From the NCBI RefSeq assembly GCF_902859915.1, contig NZ_CADIKK010000015.1, positions 1 to 64,000 on the forward strand: a stretch of 64,000 bases of DNA. Reading direction: 5' to 3'. This DNA is from Paraburkholderia ultramafica (GTDB taxonomy: Bacteria; Pseudomonadota; Gammaproteobacteria; Burkholderiales; Burkholderiaceae). The notes beneath the pieces were generated by a model. The model was not told where the DNA came from. It made no database searches and saw only the letters and a program-made list of their open reading frames with translations. Position numbers and translations under genes: made by a program. This document shows, piece after piece, positions 44,542-52,975 of the stretch. Position 1 is the stretch's first letter. Every line of letters begins with the position of its first letter.

Positions 44542-45393
44542 ATGTTTCCGATCCCGATCGACAAATGGAAGCCAGTCACGCGCCGCGCATACAAACTGAC
44601 TTTGCCCATCGCGCTGCTGATCTGGCTGCTGCCGATGATCGCGGTGCTCGTCACATCGGTGCGTTCGACCGAAGAACTGAGCGAGGGCAATTATTGGGGA
44701 TGGCCGAAGCACTTCGCGATGTTCGACAACTATCGCGAGGCGTTGACCACGTCGCCGATGCTGCATTACTTCTGGAACAGCGTGCTGATTACGGTGCCCG
44801 CCGTGGTCGGTTCGATCGCACTGGCGGCGATGGCCGGATTCGCTTTGGCGATCTACCGGTTTCGCGGCAATTCGACGTTGTTCGCGACGTTCGTCGCGGG
44901 GAATTTCGTGCCGGTGCAGGTGTTGATGATTCCGGTGCGCGATCTGTCGTTGCAACTCGGCTTGTTCAACACGGTGAGCGCGCTGATTCTGTTTCACGTG
45001 TCGTTTCAGACGGGTTTTTGCGCGCTGTTCCTGCGCAATTTCATTAAACAGCTACCGTTCGAACTGGTCGAGGCGGCGCGGATCGAAGGGGCGAACGAGT
45101 GGACGGTGTTCTTCAGAATCGTGCTGCCGTTGATTCGTCCGGCGCTCGCGGCTTTGGCGATTCTCGTGTTTACGTTTGTGTGGAATGACTACTTCTGGGC
45201 GCTGTGTCTGACGCAAGGCGACGATGCCGCGCCGATCACGGTCGGCGTCGCCGCGTTGAAAGGGCAGTGGACGACAGCATGGAATCTTGTTTCGGCCGGG
45301 TCGATTCTGGCCGCGTTGCCATCGGTCGCGATGTTCTTTGCGATGCAGAAGCATTTTGTCGCCGGGTTGACGTTCGGGGCGACGAAGGGGTGA
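44542..45393 (+). CDS. sugar ABC transporter permease (MalG/UgpE type)
   Basis: A 283-residue CUT1 permease with six membrane segments, the first near 19-38 (LTLPIALLIWLLPMIAVLVT). EAA loop VEAARIEGANEWTVFFRIVLPLIRP near 187-211. Begins 11 bp after the other permease with AAAGGAAC upstream. The two form the heterodimeric channel energised by the ATPase at the head of the operon. A terminator follows 46 bp downstream. Confidence 0.9.
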   Translation: MFPIPIDKWKPVTRRAYKLTLPIALLIWLLPMIAVLVTSVRSTEELSEGNYWGWPKHFAMFDNYREALTTSPMLHYFWNSVLITVPAVVGSIALAAMAGFALAIYRFRGNSTLFATFVAGNFVPVQVLMIPVRDLSLQLGLFNTVSALILFHVSFQTGFCALFLRNFIKQLPFELVEAARIEGANEWTVFFRIVLPLIRPALAALAILVFTFVWNDYFWALCLTQGDDAAPITVGVAALKGQWTTAWNLVSAGSILAALPSVAMFFAMQKHFVAGLTFGATKG

Positions 45394-45439
45394 GGTGTCA
45401 GGGTTGCATTGCTTGTTGCCTGTTGCGTAGAGAAGGGTT

Positions 45440-45462
45440 GCCCGCGAAAGCGGGCTTTTTTT
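45440..45462 (+). terminator. rho-independent terminator after sugar ABC operon
   Basis: GCCCGC-GAAA-GCGGGC followed by seven T. It ends the galactoside transport operon. Confidence 0.92.
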
Positions 45463-45613
45463 GGAGTATTCCGTTCTGAATCGTGAGGCTGATCAAGCGG
45501 TCAATTGCAGGGTTGGCCCGGTTTGCATGGCGGAAACTGTATTTGTCGTATCGGCGGCTCATGGCGATAATAGGGCATCCCATGGAGATGCAATCGAGAA
45601 GCCGAGGAACGCT

Positions 45614-46528
45614 ATGAATCGCCGCTACGTCACTGCCGATGTATTCACGGACACGAAGTTCAGCGGCAATCCGGTCGCCATCGTGCTTGATGCGGAGGGC
45701 TTGTCGGCTAGCCAGATGCAGGCAATCGCGAGCGAGTTTGGGTACAGCGAAACGACCTTCGTGCTGCCTGCCCGCAACCCCGCTCATACGGCATGGGTAA
45801 GAATATTCACGCCGAGCCGCGAGATACCCTTCGCGGGACACCCCAACATCGGCACCGCATTTGCGCTTGCTGAAAAAGCAGCATCCCGACAGAAGCCGTT
45901 GCCGGATTTACTCGTGTTCGAGGAGATAGCCGGTCTGGTCCCGGTGCGTCAATTGAAAGAGGGCGAGACCGTGGTCGGCGCTGAACTCGTTGCGCCGGAG
46001 CCTTTGACACGAATGTCGCAAGTTTCCGCCAACCGGGTTGCCGCCTGTCTGTCGCTCACCGCCGACGACGTCCGTATCGATGCGCATGCGCCTCAAGTGG
46101 CTTCGGTCGGCCTGCCGTTTCTCATCGTCGAGCTCGCTTCACGCGACGCGTTGCGGCACTGTATGCCGAATCTCGGCGCGTTCAAAGGCTTGCTGCCGAT
46201 CGACGGCGCCGTGTCGATCTATGCCTATACGCGCGACGTCGGCGTTGGCAACGCGGGAACGATCTGCGACCTCCAGGCGCGCATGTTCACCCCGCGCATG
46301 ACGGAAGATCCCGCGACCGGAAGCGCGATGGCCGCGACGGCAGCGCTCATTGCCGAGGTTCGAGGGGTGTCGGAGTTATCGCTGTGTGTTGCACAGGGAG
46401 TCGACATGGGGCGCCCGAGTATTCTGTTCGCGCACGTCGACACGCGCGATCAGCGGGCGGAGGTTCGTGTCGGTGGCAGATGTGTCAGCGTGATGGAGGG
46501 CACGTTCGAGCTTGCAGGTGACGACTGA
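45614..46528 (+). CDS. PhzF-family isomerase/epimerase
   Basis: A 304-residue PhzF/YddE-fold protein (diaminopimelate-epimerase-like). The catalytic Glu lies in FGYSETTFVLP near 43-53; GHPNIGTAFAL near 75-85 and EDPATGSAMAATAALI near 231-246 are the substrate-loop motifs. No phenazine genes are nearby, so it is one of the many PhzF relatives of unknown substrate. ATG 45614 is preceded by CGAGGAAC. It appears monocistronic. Confidence 0.85.
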   Translation: MNRRYVTADVFTDTKFSGNPVAIVLDAEGLSASQMQAIASEFGYSETTFVLPARNPAHTAWVRIFTPSREIPFAGHPNIGTAFALAEKAASRQKPLPDLLVFEEIAGLVPVRQLKEGETVVGAELVAPEPLTRMSQVSANRVAACLSLTADDVRIDAHAPQVASVGLPFLIVELASRDALRHCMPNLGAFKGLLPIDGAVSIYAYTRDVGVGNAGTICDLQARMFTPRMTEDPATGSAMAATAALIAEVRGVSELSLCVAQGVDMGRPSILFAHVDTRDQRAEVRVGGRCVSVMEGTFELAGDD

Positions 46529-46605
46529 CTGATTGCTGCTCACGGTTAGCGGGAAGCGCAACATACCGCTTGCCGACATACGGAATTCAGACATCCTCAT
46601 TCAAA

Positions 46606-46631
46606 TGCCGGCCTTCTTCTGAAGGCCGGCA
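46606..46631. terminator. hairpin between convergent genes
   Basis: An 11-bp stem TGCCGGCCTTC / GAAGGCCGGCA with a TTCT loop, midway between the PhzF-like gene and the convergent fragment at 46643. It lacks a T-run on the plus strand; TTTGAATG follows on the minus strand. Probably a weak bidirectional terminator. Confidence 0.55.
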
Positions 46632-46642
46632 CATTCCTACGC

Positions 46643-47310
46643 TCAGTTCAAGTCAGCGTATTTCAACGTCCAGCTCAACGTGCGACTACCGCCCGCCAGC
46701 GCGAAAGGATGCGTCGTGCAGGCAAAGTTCGAATGCAGTTGCCCAATCGGCGTTGTCGACAGCGGATTGGTAACACCGCCCGCCATCTCGAAGTTAGACA
46801 GCGCGCAACTGTCGAAACCCGTGGTGCCATAGCTGGTCGCACTGCTGTTCGCGTAGTTGACCGAGACGCCAACGCTATTCGCGGTAGTGCTCGGGAAATC
46901 CGCGAATGAGGTGAAGTCCGTTTCGACCGACATGTTTCCAGTCAACGTGCCAGAACTCAGCGTATCGGTTCGCGTCATGGTGCCGTGACTGAACGTCAAC
47001 ACCGTATGGACCTGCAAGTCGAGATCCGACGCATAGGTCGCGTTCTTCGTGGCCTGCCTGAATTTGGCCGTTCCGCTTGCATCCGCGCCGAACATGTCGC
47101 AGAAACTCAGGCGGCTTTGCAGCGTAGCCAGCAGCGCGTCGCTGAAAACTTCGTTGAGCATACCGTGCGCTTTGAAATTATTGAGCGCAACAAGGTAGTA
47201 GTACTCGCCCCAGGACGTGTTCGCGTACATGTAATTGGCGCCGTTCATCTGCGTCATCATGGCGGTCGTGATTTTCTGATACGTCGCGAGGTAAACCAAC
47301 TCCGCCGCAC
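46643..47310 (-). pseudogene. 5'-truncated secreted-type protein, unknown family
   Basis: About 220 codons read as real protein (Thr/Ser/Asn-rich, with YYYLVALNNFKAHGMLNEVF, SVGVSVNYANSSATSYGTTGF and SRTLSWTLKYADLN) but no proper start exists. The frame runs into the promoter region of the next gene near 47310, and the first usable ATG (47260) lacks a ribosome binding site. The Ser/Thr/Asn-rich composition looks like an exported or surface protein whose signal peptide has been lost. No family recognised. It could be a remnant left by a deletion or acquired as a fragment. Confidence 0.5.
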
Positions 47311-47371
47311 AACCCCTATCGGATAAGATACGGCCCGCCCTGCCATTTTTAGAACAGAAGGAGTGTTTGTC

Positions 47372-47704
47372 ATGAGTCAACCGAGCAACGTATTCAAGGA
47401 GAATCTCGCGCAGATGCCGGCCATCGACGGTATCGCGCGTATCGATCTGGTCGACGGCAAGAGCGTCGTGGTCGCAAGCATCGAGAACAAGCCGGGCAAG
47501 CAGGGTTCGCTCGCGGTGTACAACTATCTGCGCGAGGCATTCGGCATGCTGGACGCCAAAGCGGCCGAGCACGGCCTCGTACTGTTCGCCGAACATACGG
47601 CCGACGCACGCAACCGTCCGGGTGCGCATCCGAACGTCGACCTCCTGCTCGCGATCGCCGCGGGCGGCGAGGCACTGCGCATCGACGTCGTCGCTGCGGG
47701 TTGA
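47372..47704 (+). CDS. DUF2322-like protein
   Basis: A 110-residue cytoplasmic protein. The central VVASIENKPGKQGSLAVYNYL and HGLVLFAEHTADARNRPGAHPNVDLLLAI segments match my memory of DUF2322, a small proteobacterial family without known function. AAGGAG lies 8 bases before ATG 47372. It seems to be a single gene with its own promoter. Confidence 0.7.
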   Translation: MSQPSNVFKENLAQMPAIDGIARIDLVDGKSVVVASIENKPGKQGSLAVYNYLREAFGMLDAKAAEHGLVLFAEHTADARNRPGAHPNVDLLLAIAAGGEALRIDVVAAG

Positions 47705-47744
47705 GGCGAGGCGCTGCAAACCGGCGCCGCGCCTCGCAACCAGA

Positions 47745-48602
47745 CTAGCCGCGCTCGCTCGCCGTGCGGCCCCGCCGTGGCGCACGAGCGGCGCGCAGCT
47801 CGGACGGATCGAGGAAGAAGTTCGTGTTGCCGGCCATCCTTTCGATCATGAAGTCGATGAAAGTCTTCAAGCGCAACGGCTGCTCGGTGCGATGCCCGTA
47901 GTAGATATAGACCGTGCCGTACTCGGTGATGTGCTGCGGCAGCAACGCGACGAGCCGGCCGGTTCTGATGTGAGGCGTGGCATTGAAGCTGCCCAACTGC
48001 CCGATGCCCAAACCCGATAGCACCGCCTGCGTTTCCATCTCCGTGTCGTTCACGCAGATGGCGGGCGGCACGTCGCGATAGACGATCTCGTCGTCGATCC
48101 GGAATTGCCACTGTGCGAGCTTGCCCGTGTTGGCGCGCCGATACCCGGTGCAGCGGTGCCGATCCAGTTCCTCGATGGTTTGCGGCGCACCGTGGCGCTC
48201 GACGTATTCCGGCGACGTGCAGACGATCAGCTGAATCGGCACGAGCGCGCGGGCAATCGACCCGCCCGACGGCGGCGGCCCGCCGCGAAATCCCACATCT
48301 GCACGCTCGGTCACGAGATCGGTGAAGTGATCGTCGAATTGCACTTCGAGCTGCACGTTCGGGTAAAGCTGCTGGAATTGCTCGAAGTACGGCCACAGAA
48401 CCGGAAGCCCGAGCGCTCGCGGCGCGCTGACGCGCAGCAGGCCGCCCACCTCTTCCTTCGAGCGCCGCGCCTCGTCGAGCGCGGACGAAAAGATGGCCAG
48501 CGCCGGCTTCACACTGTCGAACAGCCGCTGGCCTTCTTCGGTCAGGCTGAGCTTGCGCGTGGTCCGGTGAAAGAGCCGCACGCCCAGTTCCTTCTCCACG
48601 AC
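47745..48602 (-). pseudogene. LysR-family regulator, HTH truncated
   Basis: Effector domain and the end of the HTH of a LysR regulator are present (VEKELGVRLFHRTTRKLSLTEEG, then LLRVSAPRALGLPVLWPYFEQF). The first 35-40 residues, with most of the helix-turn-helix, are missing. Upstream of VEKELG the frame continues into antisense of the SDR remnant, so sequence identity breaks sharply at about 48600. The TAG stop is at 47745. Without the recognition helix it cannot work as a normal LysR. Confidence 0.8.
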
Positions 48603-49123
48603 ACGAACGTATTCGGCCTGCTGAACGTCACGCGCGCCGTGCTGCCGGTCATGCGCGCGAACCGCTCGGGCCATGTGATCAACATTTCATCGATCGGCGG
48701 CTACCGCGGCGCGGCGGGATTCGGCGTGTATTCGTCGACGAAGTTCGCCGTGGAAGGCATCACCGAGGCGCTGCGTGACGAGCTGAAACCGCTCGGCATT
48801 CACGCGACGGTCGTCGAGCCAGGCTACTTCCGCACGGACTTCCTGGACGCGTCGTCGCTGACGGTTGCGCCAGACGTGATCGCCGACTACGACGCAACGT
48901 CGGGCGCGGTTCGCCGTAAAGCCACACAAATGAATCACAACCAGCCCGGCGACCGAAGAAGCTCGCGCACGCGCTGGTCGTGCTGGCCGACGCGCCGAAC
49001 CCACCGCTGCGCCTTCCGCTCGGCACCGACACGTTGGCCGCCATCGCCGCGAAAAATGCCTACGTGACGCAGGAAACGCAGGCGTGGAGGGCACTGTCGG
49101 CGTCGACGGACTTCCCGGCATGA
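48603..49123 (+). pseudogene. SDR-family dehydrogenase, 5'-truncated and frameshifted
   Basis: From 48603 the plus strand reads TNVFGLLNVTRAVLPVMRANRSGHVINISS and YSSTKFAVEGITEALRDEL, the catalytic Ser and Tyr-x3-Lys region of a classical short-chain dehydrogenase. The Rossmann TGxxxGIG half is missing. Near 48951 one base is absent: GCGACCGAAG should be GCGACCCGAAG, after which the correct frame gives KKLAHALVVLADAPNPPLRLPLG to a stop at 49123. Two independent lesions, so clearly a pseudogene. Confidence 0.85.
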
Positions 49124-49324
49124 GGGGGATGGGCGGCCGGCGCCGTGAACCCAGCCGCTGACGCAAGCGGGTTCACGGCACGGTGCGGCCGGGCGCTTGC
49201 CGCAATGCGTGGCCCGGCCTATTCTTCAGCAGAAAGCCGCACTTTTCTGAAGGCTCCGGATTGGCTGCACAATCGGCTTCAGTTCGACAGATTGAAAACC
49301 GCGTGCCCGGCGCAAACTGGTTTT

Positions 49325-49360
49325 GTGCCAATCGTGCCAATCGCGCCAATCGCGCCAGGA
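49325..49360 (+). repeat. four 9-bp tandem repeats
   Basis: GTGCCAATC twice, GCGCCAATC, then GCGCCAGGA. The last unit supplies the AGGA of the Shine-Dalgarno for the gene at 49368. Confidence 0.8.
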
Positions 49361-49367
49361 GCCTGCG

Positions 49368-49655
49368 ATGTCTTCCCGCCACGACAAAGATCGACAGTTC
49401 AAAACCGGCTTGCCGGAGCTGGTCACGTCCGAATGGAACAGCCCGTCGCCGGGTCCGGACGCTGCGATGCAGCAGCTGCAACGCGCGTCGGAGAACGTGT
49501 TGCAACTCGCGGCGCAGACTCACGCGGCCGTCGCACGCAGCGACATCGCTCGCGCCGAAGCTGCGCGCACGTCGCTCGAACAGCAACTGACGCTGACCAC
49601 GCGCCTGATCGACGAGCTTCTGTTCGGCGTCACCGACCAACCTACGAGGCACTGA
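49368..49655 (+). CDS. small helical hypothetical protein
   Basis: A 95-residue protein starting MSSRHDKDRQF. Residues 30-90 are a continuous amphipathic helix-rich stretch (MQQLQRASENVLQLAAQTHAAVARSDIARAEAARTSLEQQLTLTTRLIDELL) that could form a coiled coil. AGGAG 7 bases before the ATG. No family recognised. Confidence 0.6.
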   Translation: MSSRHDKDRQFKTGLPELVTSEWNSPSPGPDAAMQQLQRASENVLQLAAQTHAAVARSDIARAEAARTSLEQQLTLTTRLIDELLFGVTDQPTRH

Positions 49656-49710
49656 GCGGCCGCAATTCCCGACGGTATCAATCGCAGTCTCAGATCTTCT
49701 GAAAACTGAA

Positions 49711-49854
49711 ATGAGCGCTTTGACGATAGTTCTCTGCATCTGGGCCATGGTCGCCTTCTGCGCGATCCTGTTTATTCGTGGCGCCAGTCCGCGTGTCGAG
49801 CGTCCGGCGAAAGCGCCGCAAAGCCGGCCGTCGCGCTATTCGATCGCGGAGTAA
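49711..49854 (+). CDS. 47-residue single-span membrane protein
   Basis: A short frame MSALTIVLCIWAMVAFCAIL..., with one clear membrane helix (residues 4-23) and a basic, Pro/Arg-rich tail ending SIAE. It follows the previous small gene by 55 bp on the same strand. The hydrophobic N-terminus and positive C-terminus are those of real small membrane proteins. Function unknown; the Shine-Dalgarno (GAAAACTGAA) is weak. Confidence 0.55.
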   Translation: MSALTIVLCIWAMVAFCAILFIRGASPRVERPAKAPQSRPSRYSIAE

Positions 49855-49995
49855 CGGCGATCGGGCGCACGTCGCCAGCGTGCGGGCGTCAGACTATCCG
49901 ATGCAGCCGCCGCGGTTCGAGCCGACGGGGTAACATGAAGCGCTCCAGCGCTCATGCTGGCCTGCACTGACGATGCCTTCACCGGAGGTTTTCGC

Positions 49996-50223
49996 ATGGA
50001 CACGCATTCGATTCTGGGCATGATGCACGCCGAAGAGGCCTTGCTGGTTTCCATCGTGCGGTCGTTGCCTGCGGACATCAAACGCAAGATCGCCAACGAC
50101 TTTCATGAGCAGGTTGAACTCGCCGAAACGTCGCATCTGAACCCGACGACCGATCGCGAAGCGAGCGACGCATTCAAGGCTCATCTCAGACGGTTGTCGA
50201 ACATGCTTGCTTCGTTGTCTTGA
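49996..50223 (+). CDS. small hypothetical protein
   Basis: A 75-residue acidic/helical protein starting MDTHSILGMMHAEEALL. GGAGG precedes ATG 49996 at good spacing. HEQVELAETSHLNPTTDREASDAFKAHLRRL looks like two helices. No family recognised. It could be expressed with the two small genes upstream. Confidence 0.6.
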   Translation: MDTHSILGMMHAEEALLVSIVRSLPADIKRKIANDFHEQVELAETSHLNPTTDREASDAFKAHLRRLSNMLASLS

Positions 50224-50359
50224 CAAAAGATGGCGGCGTAAGACATTCCTATGCGCTGCGTCGCCAGGGGCGGCCAGCCATTCGCACGACTTGTACCGAC
50301 ATGCGGTCGTTGTCATCCGACGCATCCGCACGCCGCGCGCGTGCCCATCGTTTTTTGGG

Positions 50360-51059
50360 GGGCAGCTTAATCTGGCCCGCGCGTTGCGCGGCGAGCTCAA
50401 CTTTTCACGCGATCTGCGACCCGGCGACCACGTCAGCGCGGTGTTCGACGAAAGCAGGGACAGCGGCGCGACTCGTGAACCGCTTGCGGTTCGCATCGTC
50501 CGTGGAGCGACCGCGCACGACGTTCCTGTAGAAACATCTTCAGGGCAAACCCTTCTACTATTCGAAAGACGGCGCAAGCACAAAACCTTCTTTCGAGCGA
50601 TATCCGCTGGACTTTACGCGGGTGTCGTCGGGCTTCTCGTTGCGTCGTCTCGATCCGGTGCTGTATCGTTGGCAAAGTCACGACGGTGTCGATCTTGCCG
50701 CGCCGGCAGGCACGCCCGTCCATGCGACAGCGCGCGGCGTGGTCCGCTTCATTGGTCAGCAGACCGGCTACGGGAAGGTCATCGTCATTCAGAACCCGGC
50801 GCCGTACTCGACGACGTTCGCTCATCTGTCGCGCTTCGCGAAAGGGCTGCGCCGCGGCAGCCATGTGAGTCGCGACCTGGTGATCGGCTATGTTGGCGAA
50901 ACCGGCTGGGCGACCGGCCCGCACTTGCACTATGAGGTCCACGTGCATCACGTGCCGCATGATCCGCTAACGATCGAGTTGCCGCAGAAGACACCGCTTC
51001 ATGCCGACGAGTTGCAGCAGTTTCAGGCACGCGTTGCTCAATTGACGGCACTGCTGTGA
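50360..51059 (+). pseudogene. M23 peptidoglycan endopeptidase, decayed
   Basis: The C-terminal LytM domain is complete in one frame: VSSGFSLRRLDPVLYRWQSHDGVDLAAPAGTPVHA (His and Asp ligands in HDGVD) and GPHLHYEVHVHH (HxH). Upstream, the linker QGKPFYYSKDGASTKPSFERYPLDFTR is in the same frame, but a TAG stop at 50529 precedes it. The earlier part (LARALRGELNFSRDLRPGDHVSAVFDE) lies in another frame. The signal sequence and first 150-200 residues are absent. A 5'-truncated, frameshifted MepM-like murein hydrolase. Confidence 0.75.
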
Positions 51060-52059
51060 GCTGACGCGAGCCGTCGGCGTCAACCCTCAAGTCATTCGAG
51101 CGGACCCGCTTTCGTCTCAGCTTTGCAACATCCCGGTCCGTGCCGGGTAAGTGCTACTTCGGTCAGTCAGGCGCCGGTATATCTGACCGAAGCGTTCGGC
51201 AAACCGTTGCTAGCCAACCCGTCTACGGGTTTCCCATCGTCCAGAAGATGATGTGCGCCGGCTCGCGAGGAAGCGCTGCCACAGCGCGGGGCAGCGTTTC
51301 AAATCCGATCCATTGCGTGCCGCGAAGCACGCTCCAGAGGGTTCGCATGAATCGCACGCCGTTGTCCCGCATGGCTTTGAGGCCTCATGGCATAGCTGTT
51401 GCACCAAGCGAATCATAAGAAAAACACGTTGCAGCCGGGAAGTACCAGACCAGTACAGCAGTGAACAAATGCCGGCGGCGGCTAAAGTCTTCGTGGATCG
51501 CGTTCGGGGAAATCGACGCATCGCACGAGGTGCGGCGGGGCCAACAAAAGACGGATGTCGATAAACAACGACACGAGCGGTCGATACGCAGTGTATCGGC
51601 CACTCGTGATCGTGATGACGTAAAGCGCTGACCTCGCCACTTTTTTTCGCTTCGGCGCGCTTGTCGATCTGATGGCTGAGTGTGTCGACGCGAGTATGGG
51701 CCTTGATGAGACGATGATGCGCGTCACTCGGGAAGTCGGCGTTGAAGATATCGACACGCCCGGCTCGATGTCAATGCAGCCGAACCGCCTCGACCCGGGC
51801 GTCGGTGCTGCACCCCGCTTTGATACCGGCAAGCCGCGCGCTAAACGACGCTTGCGCGCCGCCCAGCACGCTGCGAAGATCGTGTTAAAGCGCCCGTTGC
51901 CCCTGACTGATGTGCTTTATTGTTCCGACGAGTCCAGCCAGACTGGTCAGCCGCGTCGGCGGCCCAAGGTCGTGCGCAAACGGTTCCCGGCGACAAACGC
52001 CATGCCGGACGGTTGCGCGCCCAGGAGCCCTCGATGCGCCGTATTCACCGGGGAATCAC
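51060..52059. other. 1-kb stretch without recognisable gene
   Basis: Short open frames exist on both strands, but none has a ribosome binding site together with a family motif. The region lies between a decayed peptidase and an intact gene and its base composition is less GC-biased around 51100-51600. Most likely it is degraded coding DNA. A segment near 51436-51512 faintly recalls a LysR C-terminus, too weak to call. Confidence 0.5.
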
Positions 52060-52926
52060 ATGTTTGCGTCAAGCCAGTTTGCTGGTCTGCTGCACCACGC
52101 AAGCGTTTGGCTGCAAGCCTATGCGCTCGTGCTGGTGATGATGGCCGTGGGTGCGTCGCTGGAGCGGCGTTGGCCCGCCGCGTTGCTGCAATCGCGCTCG
52201 GGGCAGCGTTTGAACATGGTGTATGCGGGCTTGTATCTGGCGCTCACGGAGGCGGTCAAGCCGCTGACGGCGGTGGCTAGCGTCGCAATCGTGAACGCGC
52301 TCGGCGGCGGCATGGTCGTGCTGGTGTCGCGGGGATGGGGCGCGCTGGCGTCGTTCGTGATCGTGCTGCTGACCATCGATCTGCTCGAATACGCGTTTCA
52401 CCGCTTGCAGCACACATGGCCCGTGCTGTGGAAGCTGCATTCGCTGCACCATAGCGCGGTCGACTTCAATGTCACGGTAACGCTGCGGCATCACTGGCTT
52501 GAAGTTCTGATCAAGGGTTGTCTGCTCTATCCGCTGGTGGGCGTGCTGTTCAAGGTCGAACCGTGGATCGTCGGGGCGACTTCCTTCGTGTTCATGTTCG
52601 GCAATGCTTTCGCGCATCTGAATCTGCGCGTGGACCTTGGCCGCTACGTCACATGGGTCAACAATCCGCAATATCACCGCCTGCATCACTCGATCCGCGC
52701 CGAGCATCTGGATCACAACTTCACGCAACTGCTGCCGCTGTGGGATCACCTGTTCGGCACGCTGTGGGTGCCGGCAAAGCATGAATGGCCGGCTACGGGG
52801 CTCAAGGATGGCGCGCAACCGCGCTCGCTGCTCGGCGCGATTAGCTGGCCGTTGGGTCTGCATGCCGAACGCGGTACAGCGCTCGGTCGCAAGCCGGTCG
52901 CGATGCTGGACAAAGAGACAAAATAA
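52060..52926 (+). CDS. sterol desaturase/fatty acid hydroxylase family protein
   Basis: A 288-residue integral membrane di-iron protein. His clusters of the family are intact: HRLQH near 112-116, HSLHHS near 125-130 and HRLHHS near 205-210, with a further HLDHN. Hydrophobic segments near 17-37, 60-80, 85-105 and 160-185. It would hydroxylate or desaturate a lipid at the membrane; the substrate is not predictable. The start at 52060 (MFASSQFAGLLHH) gives a normal family N-terminus. Confidence 0.85.
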   Translation: MFASSQFAGLLHHASVWLQAYALVLVMMAVGASLERRWPAALLQSRSGQRLNMVYAGLYLALTEAVKPLTAVASVAIVNALGGGMVVLVSRGWGALASFVIVLLTIDLLEYAFHRLQHTWPVLWKLHSLHHSAVDFNVTVTLRHHWLEVLIKGCLLYPLVGVLFKVEPWIVGATSFVFMFGNAFAHLNLRVDLGRYVTWVNNPQYHRLHHSIRAEHLDHNFTQLLPLWDHLFGTLWVPAKHEWPATGLKDGAQPRSLLGAISWPLGLHAERGTALGRKPVAMLDKETK

Positions 52927-52975
52927 AATTCGCTCTAGCGGTCTTGCCGGCAATCATTAACAGCCCGCTGCCGCT

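Noticed and set aside
51436..51512. Possible LysR C-terminus remnant (REVPDQYSSEQMP..., AKVFVDRV)
   Set aside because: Similarity is a vague impression over about 20 residues with no upstream support.
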